Origin: UBA2589 sp965223235
Lineage (GTDB): Bacteria; Gemmatimonadota; Gemmatimonadetes; Longimicrobiales; Gaopeijiaceae
NCBI GenBank assembly: GCA_965223235.1
Contig: CBDCVV010000007.1
Coordinates: 186,001-250,000 of the forward strand
Length of the DNA: 64,000 nucleotides
Direction of reading: 5' to 3'
Shown: positions 53,851 through 61,453 of the stretch, piece by piece
Layout of the letters: each line of letters opens with the position of its first letter
Position numbering within the stretch: position 1 is the stretch's first letter
Program-made: the position numbers and the translations under genes
The notes under the pieces: model-generated
What the model saw: the letters and a program-made list of their open reading frames with translations, nothing else
Database searches by the model: none
What the model was told of the DNA's origin: nothing

Positions 53851-55457
53851 AGCGCGCCCTTCTGAGCGTTTCCGACAAGACGCAGATCGTGGAGCTGGGT
53901 CAGGGTCTGGTGGAGCGTGGGTGGGAAGTTCTTTCGACCGGCGGTACGGCGAGGGCACTTCGGGAGGGCGGCGTGCCCGTGACGAACGTCTCGGACGTGA
54001 CCGGCCATCCAGAGATGATGGATGGGAGGGTCAAGACACTCCACCCTGCAATCCATGCCGGCTTGTTGGCTCGGAGAGATCGCGATGACGATATGGCGGC
54101 CCTTTCAACGCACGGATACGGCCCGATCGATCTGGTCGCGGTCAATCTCTATCCGTTTCGTGAAACGGTCGCGCGAGAGGGTGTGACACTCGCCGAGGCG
54201 ATGGAGAAGGTAGACATCGGGGGACCCACGATGATCCGGGCGGCGGCGAAGAGTCATCGGGATGTCTGGGTGACGGTCGACCCGAACGACTACCAGGCGG
54301 TGTTGGCGGCCATCGATGCAGATGCGGGCGCGGCTGAGGAGGCCTCGTTCCGACGAAGTCTCGGAGCCAAGGTCTTCCGGCACATCGCGTCGTATGACCG
54401 GGCAGTGGCCGACTATCTCGAGGCGGCCTTGCTCGACGCCGACTCAGCGAGCGAGGAAGTCGGAGCGCACCTGTCGGTCGACGCGCCGAGGATCAAGGTG
54501 CTGCGATACGGGGAGAACCCCGATCAGAGTGCGTCCTTTTACGCGGGCGAACCGCAGGTCGGGATCGCGGCGCTACACCAACATCACGGCAAGGACCTCT
54601 CGTACAACAACATTTTGGACCTCGATGGGGCGCTCTTGAGCTTGGCGCCTTTCTCCAGTTCCCCCCGCCCGGCGGTGGCGATCATCAAACACACCACGCC
54701 GTGCGGCCTTGGTGTGGGTGACACACTCGCCGAGGCTTACGCCCGTGCCTTGGCTACCGACCCGTTGAGCGCTTTCGGGTCGGTCATCGCGGTCAACCGG
54801 CCGGTGGACGAAGCTACGGCACAGCTGATGTCGAAGCTCTTCATCGAGTGCCTCGTAGCCCCGAGCTTCGATGACGAGGCTCTTACGCTACTCACCTCGA
54901 AGAAGAACATCCGGATCCTTTCGCCTTCCGCTCGCCCCTCGGATCGTGGGGCCGGCTTGCCGGAACACGGCAGCGATGGGGGTGGCGTGCAGCTTCGTTC
55001 GGTTTGGGGCGGCTACCTTGCGCAGACGCGACCCGTACCTCCGGCATACGGCGAGTCCGATCCTACCTGGAGGGTCGTGACGGACCGCCAACCGAGCGAC
55101 TCCGAGTGGGACGATCTGCGCTTCGCGTGGGCCGCGATATACGGCGTGAAGTCGAACGCCATCTTGTTGGCCAAGGAGGGGGGAGTCCTCGGAATCGGGG
55201 CAGGGCAGATGAGCCGGGTGGACTCGTCCAAGATCGCCGTGCGGAAGGCTGGCGATGCGGGCTTGGATCTCACGAACTCCGTGCTCGCCTCGGATGCGTT
55301 CTTCCCGTTCCGAGATGGCGTGGACGCTGCCGCCGCCGCTGGCGTGCGAGCGGTCATCCAGCCAGGAGGGTCGAAGCGAGATGACGAAGTGGTGGCCGCG
55401 GCGAACGAACACGGGATCGCGATGGTGTGCACCGGGCGGCGTCTCTTCCGCCACTAA
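53847..55457 (+). CDS. purH: Bifunctional AICAR formyltransferase / IMP cyclohydrolase
   Basis: Last two steps of IMP synthesis. The 536-residue protein has the N-terminal MGS-like cyclohydrolase (LLSVSDKTQIVELGQGL, STGGTARALR, HPEMMDGRVKTLHP) and the C-terminal transformylase with KVLRYGENPDQSASFY, AIIKHTTPCGLGVG and the FPFRDGVDAAAAAGVRAVIQPGGSKRD end. All motifs present. It converges on the histidine kinase gene with a nine-base gap. Confidence 0.97.
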   Translation: MKRALLSVSDKTQIVELGQGLVERGWEVLSTGGTARALREGGVPVTNVSDVTGHPEMMDGRVKTLHPAIHAGLLARRDRDDDMAALSTHGYGPIDLVAVNLYPFRETVAREGVTLAEAMEKVDIGGPTMIRAAAKSHRDVWVTVDPNDYQAVLAAIDADAGAAEEASFRRSLGAKVFRHIASYDRAVADYLEAALLDADSASEEVGAHLSVDAPRIKVLRYGENPDQSASFYAGEPQVGIAALHQHHGKDLSYNNILDLDGALLSLAPFSSSPRPAVAIIKHTTPCGLGVGDTLAEAYARALATDPLSAFGSVIAVNRPVDEATAQLMSKLFIECLVAPSFDDEALTLLTSKKNIRILSPSARPSDRGAGLPEHGSDGGGVQLRSVWGGYLAQTRPVPPAYGESDPTWRVVTDRQPSDSEWDDLRFAWAAIYGVKSNAILLAKEGGVLGIGAGQMSRVDSSKIAVRKAGDAGLDLTNSVLASDAFFPFRDGVDAAAAAGVRAVIQPGGSKRDDEVVAAANEHGIAMVCTGRRLFRH

Positions 55458-55466
55458 GTTGTCGGA

Positions 55467-57239
55467 CTAGGCGGAGTCTCCAATCCGGGCCAGATCGGGC
55501 GTTCTAGCGGCGGCCACAGCGTCTCGGATCTGACCGAGGCGCACCGGCTTGAAGAGGACGTCGTCCATGCCGGCGTCCATGCAGACGCGGCGGTCCTCTT
55601 CGGTCGCATTGCCCGTGACGGCCACGATACGAGCTCGGCGGAGCCCACCTACTCGCTCGATCTCTCGTAGCCGCGCCGCAGCATCTGGGCCGTTGAGATC
55701 AGGCATCCTGTAGTCTAGCAAGATGAGATCGACGGGGTTCGTAGCGTAGCGCTCGATGGCTTCACGACCGTTCGTCGCGACTTCGGCCTCGATGCCCATG
55801 GTGCGCAGCATGTCCCCGAGCATTCTCCGTATCTGGGGGTCGTCCTCCACAACCAAGACCCGCAGAGGCGTCGCATCGGCTGCCTCCTGGACACCGCCGG
55901 GTCTCCCAGCGTCGGCGTCGCTTGCCTGATCGGTGGGGGCTTCCGCGATGCTCACAGGGAGACCGATCCGGAAGGTGGAGCCACGCCCTGGCATACTCTT
56001 CACCTCGATCGACCCATTCATCAAGTCGACGAGCTGACGCGTGATCGTGAGTCCCAGACCCGTGCCGCCGAACTCCCGCACAATGGAGGCGTCCGCCTGA
56101 ACGAATTCCCCGAAGATCGCGTCGACCGCTTCGGCTTCGATTCCGATTCCGGTGTCCATGACGCGGATCAGGAGTTCGACCGAATCCCCATTGGGCTCTG
56201 CATCGACGAAGACCCTAATCGCGCCGTGATCCGTGAACTTCACCGAGTTGCCTACCAGGTTCATCAGAATCTGTCCAACCCGAACCGGATCGAGTTCCAG
56301 CCACTCTGGAACGTCTTCCGTCACCGTCACACCGAAAGCGAGCCCCTTCTCGGTCGCGCAGATCTCCATCGCAGCCAGCGTGTCGCCGACGAGATGCTCG
56401 ATCTGAACGGGAACTGGATCGATCGAGAGCTGCGCCGCATCGAGCTTGGAGAAGTCGAGGATGTCGTTCAGGATCGCGATCAACGAGGTGGAGCTGGCAT
56501 GGATCCGGTCTGCGTACCCTCGCGCGTCGTCGGAGAGGTCGAGGCCTCTCAAGAGCTCCGTGATCCCGAGCACACCCGTCATCGGGCCGCGCAGCTCGTG
56601 GCTCATGTTGGCGAGGAAGGTGGACTTCGTGCGGTCTGCGTGGCGAGCCCGGTCGCGTGCGTCCTCGAGCTCCCGTGCATGCTCGACGAGCAAGTCGTTC
56701 TGTCGGCGAGCCCGCTCTACGAGGCCACCCACCGAGAGGCCGCACCAGGCGAGAACCCAGAGCAAGAGCACTCCGGCGATACCGAATGGGAGCCAGAGGA
56801 CTTGGCCAGTCCCGACGACGGCGGCGTCGTACGGGCGGTACGCGAGTACGGCGGAGTCCCCATCCCGAGCGATCGCCCACGCGATAGACCCTTCGTCGCT
56901 ATTCGCCAGCCCCATCCGGTCGTTGCCATCCCACATAGCCAATGGAGTGGCCAGCTCGGGAGGAAGCGCGGCCCCGGGGTCAGAAGGGCGGAGGCCGCCG
57001 ACGTCATCGCGTTGGAGGGGGATCGTGAAGAAGCCCCCCTCTAGCTGTGGACCACTTTCGGGGCCGACGGCCCGCGCTGCCGCCAGTGCGGTCTCGCCTA
57101 GCAAGGCATCTCGATAGCTCCGCAAGCCGGAGTCCACGACGAGCGCGAACACGGTCAGGGCGGTGACGCCTACGACCGAGAGGATCACGGCGATAGGGAT
57201 CCTCCGCAGAGCGATCGGGATACGGATTCGCGCGGGCAT
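55467..57239 (-). CDS. Hybrid sensor histidine kinase
   Basis: A 590-residue inner-membrane kinase. N-terminal membrane segments lie at about 12-34 and 147-169, flanking a periplasmic region. HisKA has FLANMSHELRGPMTG (phospho-His, about residue 213); HATPase has N box LMNLVGNSVKFTD, G1 DTGIGI, and G2 GGTGLGLTI; a C-terminal receiver domain has VVEDD, LLDYRMPD as the phospho-Asp site, and KPVR. No output domain. No response regulator is adjacent, so partners are elsewhere. The only complete sensor kinase here. Confidence 0.92.
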   Translation of the reverse strand: MPARIRIPIALRRIPIAVILSVVGVTALTVFALVVDSGLRSYRDALLGETALAAARAVGPESGPQLEGGFFTIPLQRDDVGGLRPSDPGAALPPELATPLAMWDGNDRMGLANSDEGSIAWAIARDGDSAVLAYRPYDAAVVGTGQVLWLPFGIAGVLLLWVLAWCGLSVGGLVERARRQNDLLVEHARELEDARDRARHADRTKSTFLANMSHELRGPMTGVLGITELLRGLDLSDDARGYADRIHASSTSLIAILNDILDFSKLDAAQLSIDPVPVQIEHLVGDTLAAMEICATEKGLAFGVTVTEDVPEWLELDPVRVGQILMNLVGNSVKFTDHGAIRVFVDAEPNGDSVELLIRVMDTGIGIEAEAVDAIFGEFVQADASIVREFGGTGLGLTITRQLVDLMNGSIEVKSMPGRGSTFRIGLPVSIAEAPTDQASDADAGRPGGVQEAADATPLRVLVVEDDPQIRRMLGDMLRTMGIEAEVATNGREAIERYATNPVDLILLDYRMPDLNGPDAAARLREIERVGGLRRARIVAVTGNATEEDRRVCMDAGMDDVLFKPVRLGQIRDAVAAARTPDLARIGDSA

Positions 57240-57261
57240 CGTGGAAAAGGCCGAGCGTCGC

Positions 57262-57498
57262 TTAGTGGGGCCGTGCTTCGGCGCCCGTGGACGAACGCTT
57301 TAGCGTACTGATGCCGGCCACATGGTACACCGGACAGAACCCGATTGCGGCCGAGAAGAGATTGAGCACGCCGAAGCCGATCACGAGGGCGGCAAGGAGC
57401 GGATTGTCTCGCACGGCGGTGACAGAGAGCGCAAAGACGACAAGAGCGGTCCCGAGAGTGCCCCGCGCGATGCGATCGAGTAGGTGCATGTTCGCCAT
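57262..57498 (-). CDS. DUF2892 (YgaP-like) membrane protein
   Basis: A 78-residue product with a DUF2892 transmembrane hairpin: DRIARGTLGTALVVFALS, ALVIGFGVLNLFSAAIGFCPVYHVAGI. The FCPVY end is the family signature (in YgaP the TM domain is fused to rhodanese; here it stands alone). ATG at 57498. No function beyond the domain is established. Gene lies 23 bases upstream of the histidine kinase and may be co-transcribed with it. Confidence 0.85.
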   Translation of the reverse strand: MANMHLLDRIARGTLGTALVVFALSVTAVRDNPLLAALVIGFGVLNLFSAAIGFCPVYHVAGISTLKRSSTGAEARPH

Positions 57499-57602
57499 AG
57501 GTTTGATCTCCGGAGCGATAGTGGGTCACTTCCAGTATCGGCCGGTAATTCGTCGGCCTTAACCGTCGCGTCCAGCCCCTGGGGAGAGGTGGAAGAGCCG
57601 TC

Positions 57603-58331
57603 GTGTCTGCATCGTATCGACTCCGAACCATCATCTGTGTCGTCGTCCTGGGGATGGGCGTCGGCTGCGCGCCCGACCCGCCGAGGAGTGACGCAGAGAC
57701 CGTGGTGATGCTGCACGGACTCGGTCGTACCTCCGTCTCACTCGCGTTGCTCGAGCGGCGCGTGCGGGCCGCGGGGTACCGAGTGGTCATGTTCGACTAT
57801 CCGTCGACGACCGAGCCGTTCGACCACCTCGTCGATTCGCTCGGCGTCGTCCTCCGGGGCTGCTGCTCGGACGGGACGAGCCCAGTCCATTTCGTCACCC
57901 ATTCGATGGGTGGCGTGCTGGTGCGTAGCTACCTCACGGGTGCCGAGGAGTGGGTGGGAGGGCGTGTAGTCATGTTGAGCCCGCCAAACCAAGGCAGTGA
58001 GATCATCGACGCCTTCGGAGCCTCTCCACTGCTCGTTGCCGTCGTGGGCCCCGCCGGGGCCCGATTGGGAACCGACTCGACCGGAGTGGTCCGTGAGCTC
58101 GACCCGGTAGACTTCGAACTCGGTGTCATCGCTGGAGATCGGAGTCTCGTCCGCTTGGGCTCCTGGCTCATCCCAGGGCCCGATGACGGACTAGTCGGCG
58201 TAGAGAGCGCCCGGGTCGAAGGGATCACAGACTTCTTGGTGGTGCCCGCGAACCATACCACGATCATGAATCGGAGGGACGTGGCCGACGCCGTGATCTC
58301 GTTTCTGAAGAGTGGAAAGTTCGACGGGTGA
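57603..58331 (+). CDS. Exported alpha/beta hydrolase, lipase-like
   Basis: A 242-residue lipoprotein or secreted hydrolase with a lipobox-like VLGMGVGCAP. The oxyanion motif HGLGRTS, the nucleophile elbow THSMGGVLV (Ser about 101) and the C-terminal His in ANHTTIM give a catalytic triad; the acid is probably the Asp in GPDDGLV. Similar to small triacylglycerol lipase-like proteins (PGAP1-like). GTG 57603 start. Natural substrate unknown. Confidence 0.85.
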   Translation: MSASYRLRTIICVVVLGMGVGCAPDPPRSDAETVVMLHGLGRTSVSLALLERRVRAAGYRVVMFDYPSTTEPFDHLVDSLGVVLRGCCSDGTSPVHFVTHSMGGVLVRSYLTGAEEWVGGRVVMLSPPNQGSEIIDAFGASPLLVAVVGPAGARLGTDSTGVVRELDPVDFELGVIAGDRSLVRLGSWLIPGPDDGLVGVESARVEGITDFLVVPANHTTIMNRRDVADAVISFLKSGKFDG

Positions 58332-58379
58332 CGACGCCTGATGGCGGTCGGAGCTCCTGCGAAGGCTCAGAGACTCCAG

Positions 58380-58841
58380 CTACCCGACGGCATCGGTAGG
58401 CCCATTTGCGTCGGCCTCGGGCGCATCCGCGATGAACCCGCGAATCTCCCCCACGTACTCTGGATCGAGATCCAACCGCTCCACCAGCTGCGACAGCCGA
58501 GCCGCGTACGAAGGATTCGTCCCCGTGAGCGCTGATTCCGTCGGGAGGTTGTAACACTCCGCCGTGATCGTCTCGCCCTGGCCCAATAGCTCTACCTCGA
58601 CCGACGTCGGAGCGTAGTCACGGACGCTCGGCTCCGCATAGAGCTCGCTCAGCTCCTCCTCCGTCAGCTGCATCACGACCCCAAGCGCGCGCTGCGACCC
58701 TGCGGGCAGTAGTGTAGCCCGTGCCGCGATGTGGATGCGGTAGTTCCAAAGCACCGCGGGCCCAATCACGCGTGGCTTCAGCCCTCGTTCGACTAGGAGG
58801 GCGTCATCCATGAAGAGGCCATAGAAGAAGACGTTTTTCAT
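58380..58841 (-). CDS. Gamma-glutamylcyclotransferase/AIG2-like protein
   Basis: A 153-residue protein starting MKNVFFYGLFMDDALL, the YGxx start loop of the GGCT fold (YGLF here). The usual catalytic Glu is plausibly in the LGVVMQLTEEELSELYAEPSV segment. The gene runs opposite to the lipase-like gene. ATG 58841 replaces a longer reading that enters the tRNA region. Function in gamma-glutamyl turnover is inferred from fold only. Confidence 0.7.
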   Translation of the reverse strand: MKNVFFYGLFMDDALLVERGLKPRVIGPAVLWNYRIHIAARATLLPAGSQRALGVVMQLTEEELSELYAEPSVRDYAPTSVEVELLGQGETITAECYNLPTESALTGTNPSYAARLSQLVERLDLDPEYVGEIRGFIADAPEADANGPTDAVG

Positions 58842-58941
58842 GCGGGAAGGTAGGTGGTGATTGCCGTGTGTCTCAACGGAGAGTGTTGCACACGTTGAAA
58901 TCACCCGAGGAGGAGTTGAGTTTTCACCCGTTGCAGGATCT

Positions 58942-59025
58942 GGAGGGGTGGCAGAGCGGTTCAATGCACCGGTCTTGAAAACCGGCGGGCGAAAGCCCTC
59001 GTGGGTTCGAATCCCACCCCCTCCG
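58942..59025 (+). tRNA. tRNA-Ser (anticodon TGA)
   Basis: An 84-base class II tRNA with acceptor GGAGGGG/CCCCTCC, anticodon loop CTTGAAA giving TGA, long variable arm GGGC-GAAA-GCCC, and T-arm GTGGG-TTCGAAT-CCCAC. CCA is not encoded. The anticodon TGA (not TCA) excludes tRNA-Sec. Reads UCA codons. Its 3' end is duplicated downstream (see repeat array). Confidence 0.93.
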
Positions 59026-59580
59026 CTAGAAGAGCCAAGAAAGCCTCGGTAGACCGCTCAGGCCGACGAACCTACGTGTTCGAACCCACGCGGATCGCGT
59101 AGCGAGACGCATCGTGGGCTCGACTCGAGCGGCCACGGAGCGGACCCGCGTAGCGGACCAGCACCGTGCACCGCGAGAGGAGCGAGCACGGCGCAGCCGC
59201 GCGCAGCTCAATCCCACCCCCTCCGTTAAAAAGAGCGGAAGTGCTTCGGTCTGCCGACCAGGCCGAAGCACCTTCTACGTTCGAACCCACGGCGGATCGC
59301 GTAGCGAGACGTCTCGAGGGCTCGACTCAAGCGGCCACCGAGCCGATCCGCGCAGCGCCCCGCAGCTCAGCCGAGGCGCCAACGCGGTGGGCTCTTTGCC
59401 GAAGAGGCCCTCGCCGAGTCGACGGAGCGGAGCGACGTCACTCCCACCCCCTCCGCTGGTAGAGCCGAGATTGCTTCGGTCTACCGACCAGACCGAAGCA
59501 CCTTCTACGTTCGAACCCAACGGCGGATCGCGTAGCGAGACGCAACGTGGGTCGGACCGAACCCCACTACACTCACTTCG
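59010..59580 (+). repeat. Array of repeats each carrying the tRNA-Ser 3' end
   Basis: Three copies of the tRNA 3' end: AATCCCACCCCCTCCG at 59010-59025 (in the tRNA) and 59210-59225, and TCCCACCCCCTCCGCT at 59442-59457, spaced about 200 and 230 bases. Each is followed by a stem-loop (GTGCTTCGG/CCGAAGCAC at 59241-59271; TGCTTCGGTCT/AGACCGAAGCA at 59472-59500; a weaker version after the tRNA) and by a T-arm-like TTCGAACCCA leading into GCGGATCGCGTAGCGAGACG (about 59074, 59276 and 59506). There is no coding content; ORFs here are artefacts. The stretch between the tRNA and 59573 holds only this. Confidence 0.85.
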
Positions 59581-60163
59581 TCCCGAAGTAGATCAAGGCG
59601 CGCCTCGCCGCGAAGCGTGCCGCCTCGCTGTCGTCCATGTCATTCGCCACGGTCAAGATCGCCGCGTGTGCCGATTCCTCCCAACCGGGTGCCAGTGGCC
59701 TGCCTACATGCCCAGAAAAATGGTCCTGAACGGTGAGGGACGGCTGACTACCAGGTAAGAAGCTCTCAAAGGCTACCGAGGCACGGGCAGGATCGTGATA
59801 GGTGATAAGAACCTTCAGGGCGATGATTCGTGCTTCGATCGTAGCCGAACGGTCTACGAGGATCGAGATCGCGGCCTCACGCACCCGATCATCGGAGATC
59901 CGTGTGATCCCGTAGTAGGAGGCAACGAGCTCGTCGCGGTCGCTGGCCGTTGAGAGCGCCCGGAGTTCGCGAGCCAACAGCTCCCCGCCGATTTCGCCAC
60001 AACGAGCCAGCTTCCGGATGGCTTCGGACCGGGCGGCTCCTCCTCTCGAAACGTCCAATTCTGCAGCCGCGGAGGCGCATCTTTCTTGTGGAAGTGCCTG
60101 AGCCGCCGCGGCGGCGGGGAAGGCGGTGAACATCAATAGGGCGACGATCGTGGCTCTGTTCAT
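59573..60163 (-). CDS. Exported HEAT-repeat-like protein, unknown
   Basis: A 196-residue protein with a signal peptide (IVALLMFTAFPAAAAAQA). The mature part is helical with HEAT-like pairs (AARSEAIRKLARCGEIGGELLARELRAL; REAAISILVDRSATIEARIIALKVLITY), ending RRALIYFGTK. It is the next gene beyond the repeat array and its last codons border the third repeat unit. No family recognised. Clean ATG at 60163. Confidence 0.65.
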   Translation of the reverse strand: MNRATIVALLMFTAFPAAAAAQALPQERCASAAAELDVSRGGAARSEAIRKLARCGEIGGELLARELRALSTASDRDELVASYYGITRISDDRVREAAISILVDRSATIEARIIALKVLITYHDPARASVAFESFLPGSQPSLTVQDHFSGHVGRPLAPGWEESAHAAILTVANDMDDSEAARFAARRALIYFGTK

Positions 60164-60217
60164 GGTCTCAAGCCTCAGATTCCCAGGAGGACACAGGGAA
60201 ACAGTACGGAGTCGATC

Positions 60218-60243
60218 TGAACCGCGCCGGTTTCATCGGAGAC
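60218..60243 (-). repeat. IS3-type terminal inverted repeat (one end)
   Basis: A 26-base segment beginning TGAACCGCGCCGG and ending TCGGAGAC, the look of an IS3-family end, with the transposase stop codon inside it. I see no matching left end on the other side of the remnant. Confidence 0.5.
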
Positions 60244-60469
60244 TGATTGGTTTGAGTTCTTCGATGTTGGATTGGGGATTCAGTTCACGATAGTAGGTCT
60301 GCTCGAACTCGGCTGGAGGGACGAGCCCGATGGGTTTGAGTAGGCGGTGGTTGTTGAAACACCAGACGTACTCGAGGGTGGCGAGTTCAATGTCTTCGAG
60401 GCGTGTCCAAGGGCCTCGTGGGTAGACGAGCTCGGTTTTGTAGAGCCCGAGACGAGCCCTCGGGAACAT
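60233..60469 (-). pseudogene. IS3-family transposase (OrfB) C-terminal remnant
   Basis: The last ~75 residues of an IS3 OrfB: LGLYKTELVYPRGPWTRLEDIELATLEYVWCFNNHRLL and PPAEFEQTYYRE, the integrase rve C-terminal region. The catalytic Asp-Asp and most of the gene are absent, since homology starts at about 60454. The ORF ends in a terminal repeat. A dead remnant from an insertion at this accessory locus. Confidence 0.85.
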
Positions 60470-60485
60470 TCAGCAACTTGCCCGG

Positions 60486-60505
60486 TTGTACCAGCTACGG
60501 TACAA
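60486..60505 (+). promoter_or_regulatory. higBA operator 1
   Basis: Perfect inverted repeat TTGTACC-N6-GGTACAA, 20 bases. It lies 38 bases before the toxin ATG and next to operator 2. Likely a binding site of the HigA-type antitoxin. Confidence 0.7.
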
Positions 60506-60523
60506 TGTACCATGTGAGGTACA
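60506..60523 (+). promoter_or_regulatory. higBA operator 2
   Basis: Perfect inverted repeat TGTACC-N6-GGTACA, 18 bases, centred 19 bases after operator 1 and touching the toxin ATG at 60524. Two-site arrangement fits antitoxin autoregulation. Confidence 0.7.
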
Positions 60524-60871
60524 ATGTCGAAACTCAAGAAGTTGCCGGCGGCCTTCTACCAAACGGCGGGCGGCAAGGAACCGGTAAGGGACTGGCTCCT
60601 TAACCTAGACGATGAGAGCAGGAAGACCGTGGGTCAGGATATCGCGACGGCCGAGTTTGGTTGGCCGATTGGAATGCCCCTCGCTAAGAACCTTGGCGAC
60701 GGGCTCCACGAGATCCGATCGAACATCACTGACAAGCGAATCGCTAGAGTGATCTTCACGGTTCACAAGAAGAAGATGGTCCTCCTGCACGGCTTTGTGA
60801 AGAAGAGTCAGAAGACCCCGAAGGCAGACTTGGACCTCGCGAAGAAGAGAGCGAAGGAGATCAAAACATGA
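60524..60871 (+). CDS. HigB/RelE-type toxin (Gp49-like)
   Basis: A 115-residue basic protein of the phage-derived Gp49/HigB-like RelE superfamily (DUF891): GKEPVRDWLLNLDDESRKTVGQDI, GLHEIRSNITDKRIARVIFTV, KKMVLLHGFVKKSQKTPKADLDLAKKRAKEI. The conserved IRS..IxRVIF and the HGFxKKSQKTP block are the toxin hallmarks, and these basic residues cleave ribosome-bound mRNA in characterised members. Toxin precedes the antitoxin, the HigBA order; ATGA coupling follows. The start directly abuts the operators. Confidence 0.9.
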   Translation: MSKLKKLPAAFYQTAGGKEPVRDWLLNLDDESRKTVGQDIATAEFGWPIGMPLAKNLGDGLHEIRSNITDKRIARVIFTVHKKKMVLLHGFVKKSQKTPKADLDLAKKRAKEIKT

Positions 60872-61158
60872 GCAAGAAAAATGGACGCATTGGCTCGTCT
60901 TTCGAGGACTTCCTCAAGGAAGAAAGTGCCCTCGAGGAGACGAACGCGATTGCAGTAAAGCGCGTCCTGGCCTGGCAATTGGAGCAGGCCATGGAAAAGG
61001 AGCAGATCTCCAAGCGGGCGATGGCTGCTGCGATGAAGACCAGCCGCAGTCAGTTGGACCGGATCCTCGACCCCGAGAATGACCGGATCCGCTTGGACAC
61101 TCTGACCGCCGCCGCCCACGTGTTGGGGCTTAACCTGCGCATTGAGCTGGTTTCCTAA
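60868..61158 (+). CDS. HigA-type XRE-family antitoxin
   Basis: A 96-residue protein with an XRE helix-turn-helix: AVKRVLAWQLEQAMEKEQISKRAMAAAMKTSRSQLDRILDPENDRIRLDTLTAAAHVLG. The N-terminal ~30 residues are likely the toxin-binding arm. Starts in ATGA with the toxin. Expected to bind the two upstream inverted repeats. There is nothing beyond the stop for 295 bases. Confidence 0.9.
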   Translation: MSKKNGRIGSSFEDFLKEESALEETNAIAVKRVLAWQLEQAMEKEQISKRAMAAAMKTSRSQLDRILDPENDRIRLDTLTAAAHVLGLNLRIELVS

Positions 61159-61453
61159 GGCCCAGAGCTTCACCCTACTCTGATTCCCATCTGGTCCGTT
61201 CGCCGTGCTCAGCCGTTGAGCTTCGGACATTCCAACAGGTGGAGCAACCGGCTCACCACCTAACCCGGAGCCACTGTAGACGCGTGAGACCGTAGCGGGG
61301 ACGCTGCGCTCGCGACCGTGGTGCACGCGCAGTAGAACTCCGAATCGCTCGGATGAATACGTACGAGGCGTTTCGTCGACGCAACCTGAGCGCCAAACTC
61401 GACGGCTCAATCCACCTCCTGGAATTCCCGAGCATCGCTCCCGACATTAGGGG
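61159..61453. other. Intergenic stretch, no gene seen
   Basis: A 295-base gap between the antitoxin and the deacetylase gene. It shows only weak inverted repeats; a short frame at 61353 overlaps the next gene in another frame and is not supported. Confidence 0.5.

Noticed and set aside
58942..59025. Possible tRNA-Sec, given selA in the window
   Set aside because: The anticodon loop reads CTTGAAA, anticodon TGA, with standard tRNA-Ser acceptor length; tRNA-Sec needs TCA.
59010..59580. CRISPR array
   Set aside because: Repeat units are about 200-230 bases, not 25-40, and there are no uniform spacers or cas genes.
59114..59758. Plus-strand ORFs in the repeat array
   Set aside because: They span repeats and tRNA tails, with arginine-rich, motif-free translations, and run into the next gene on the other strand.
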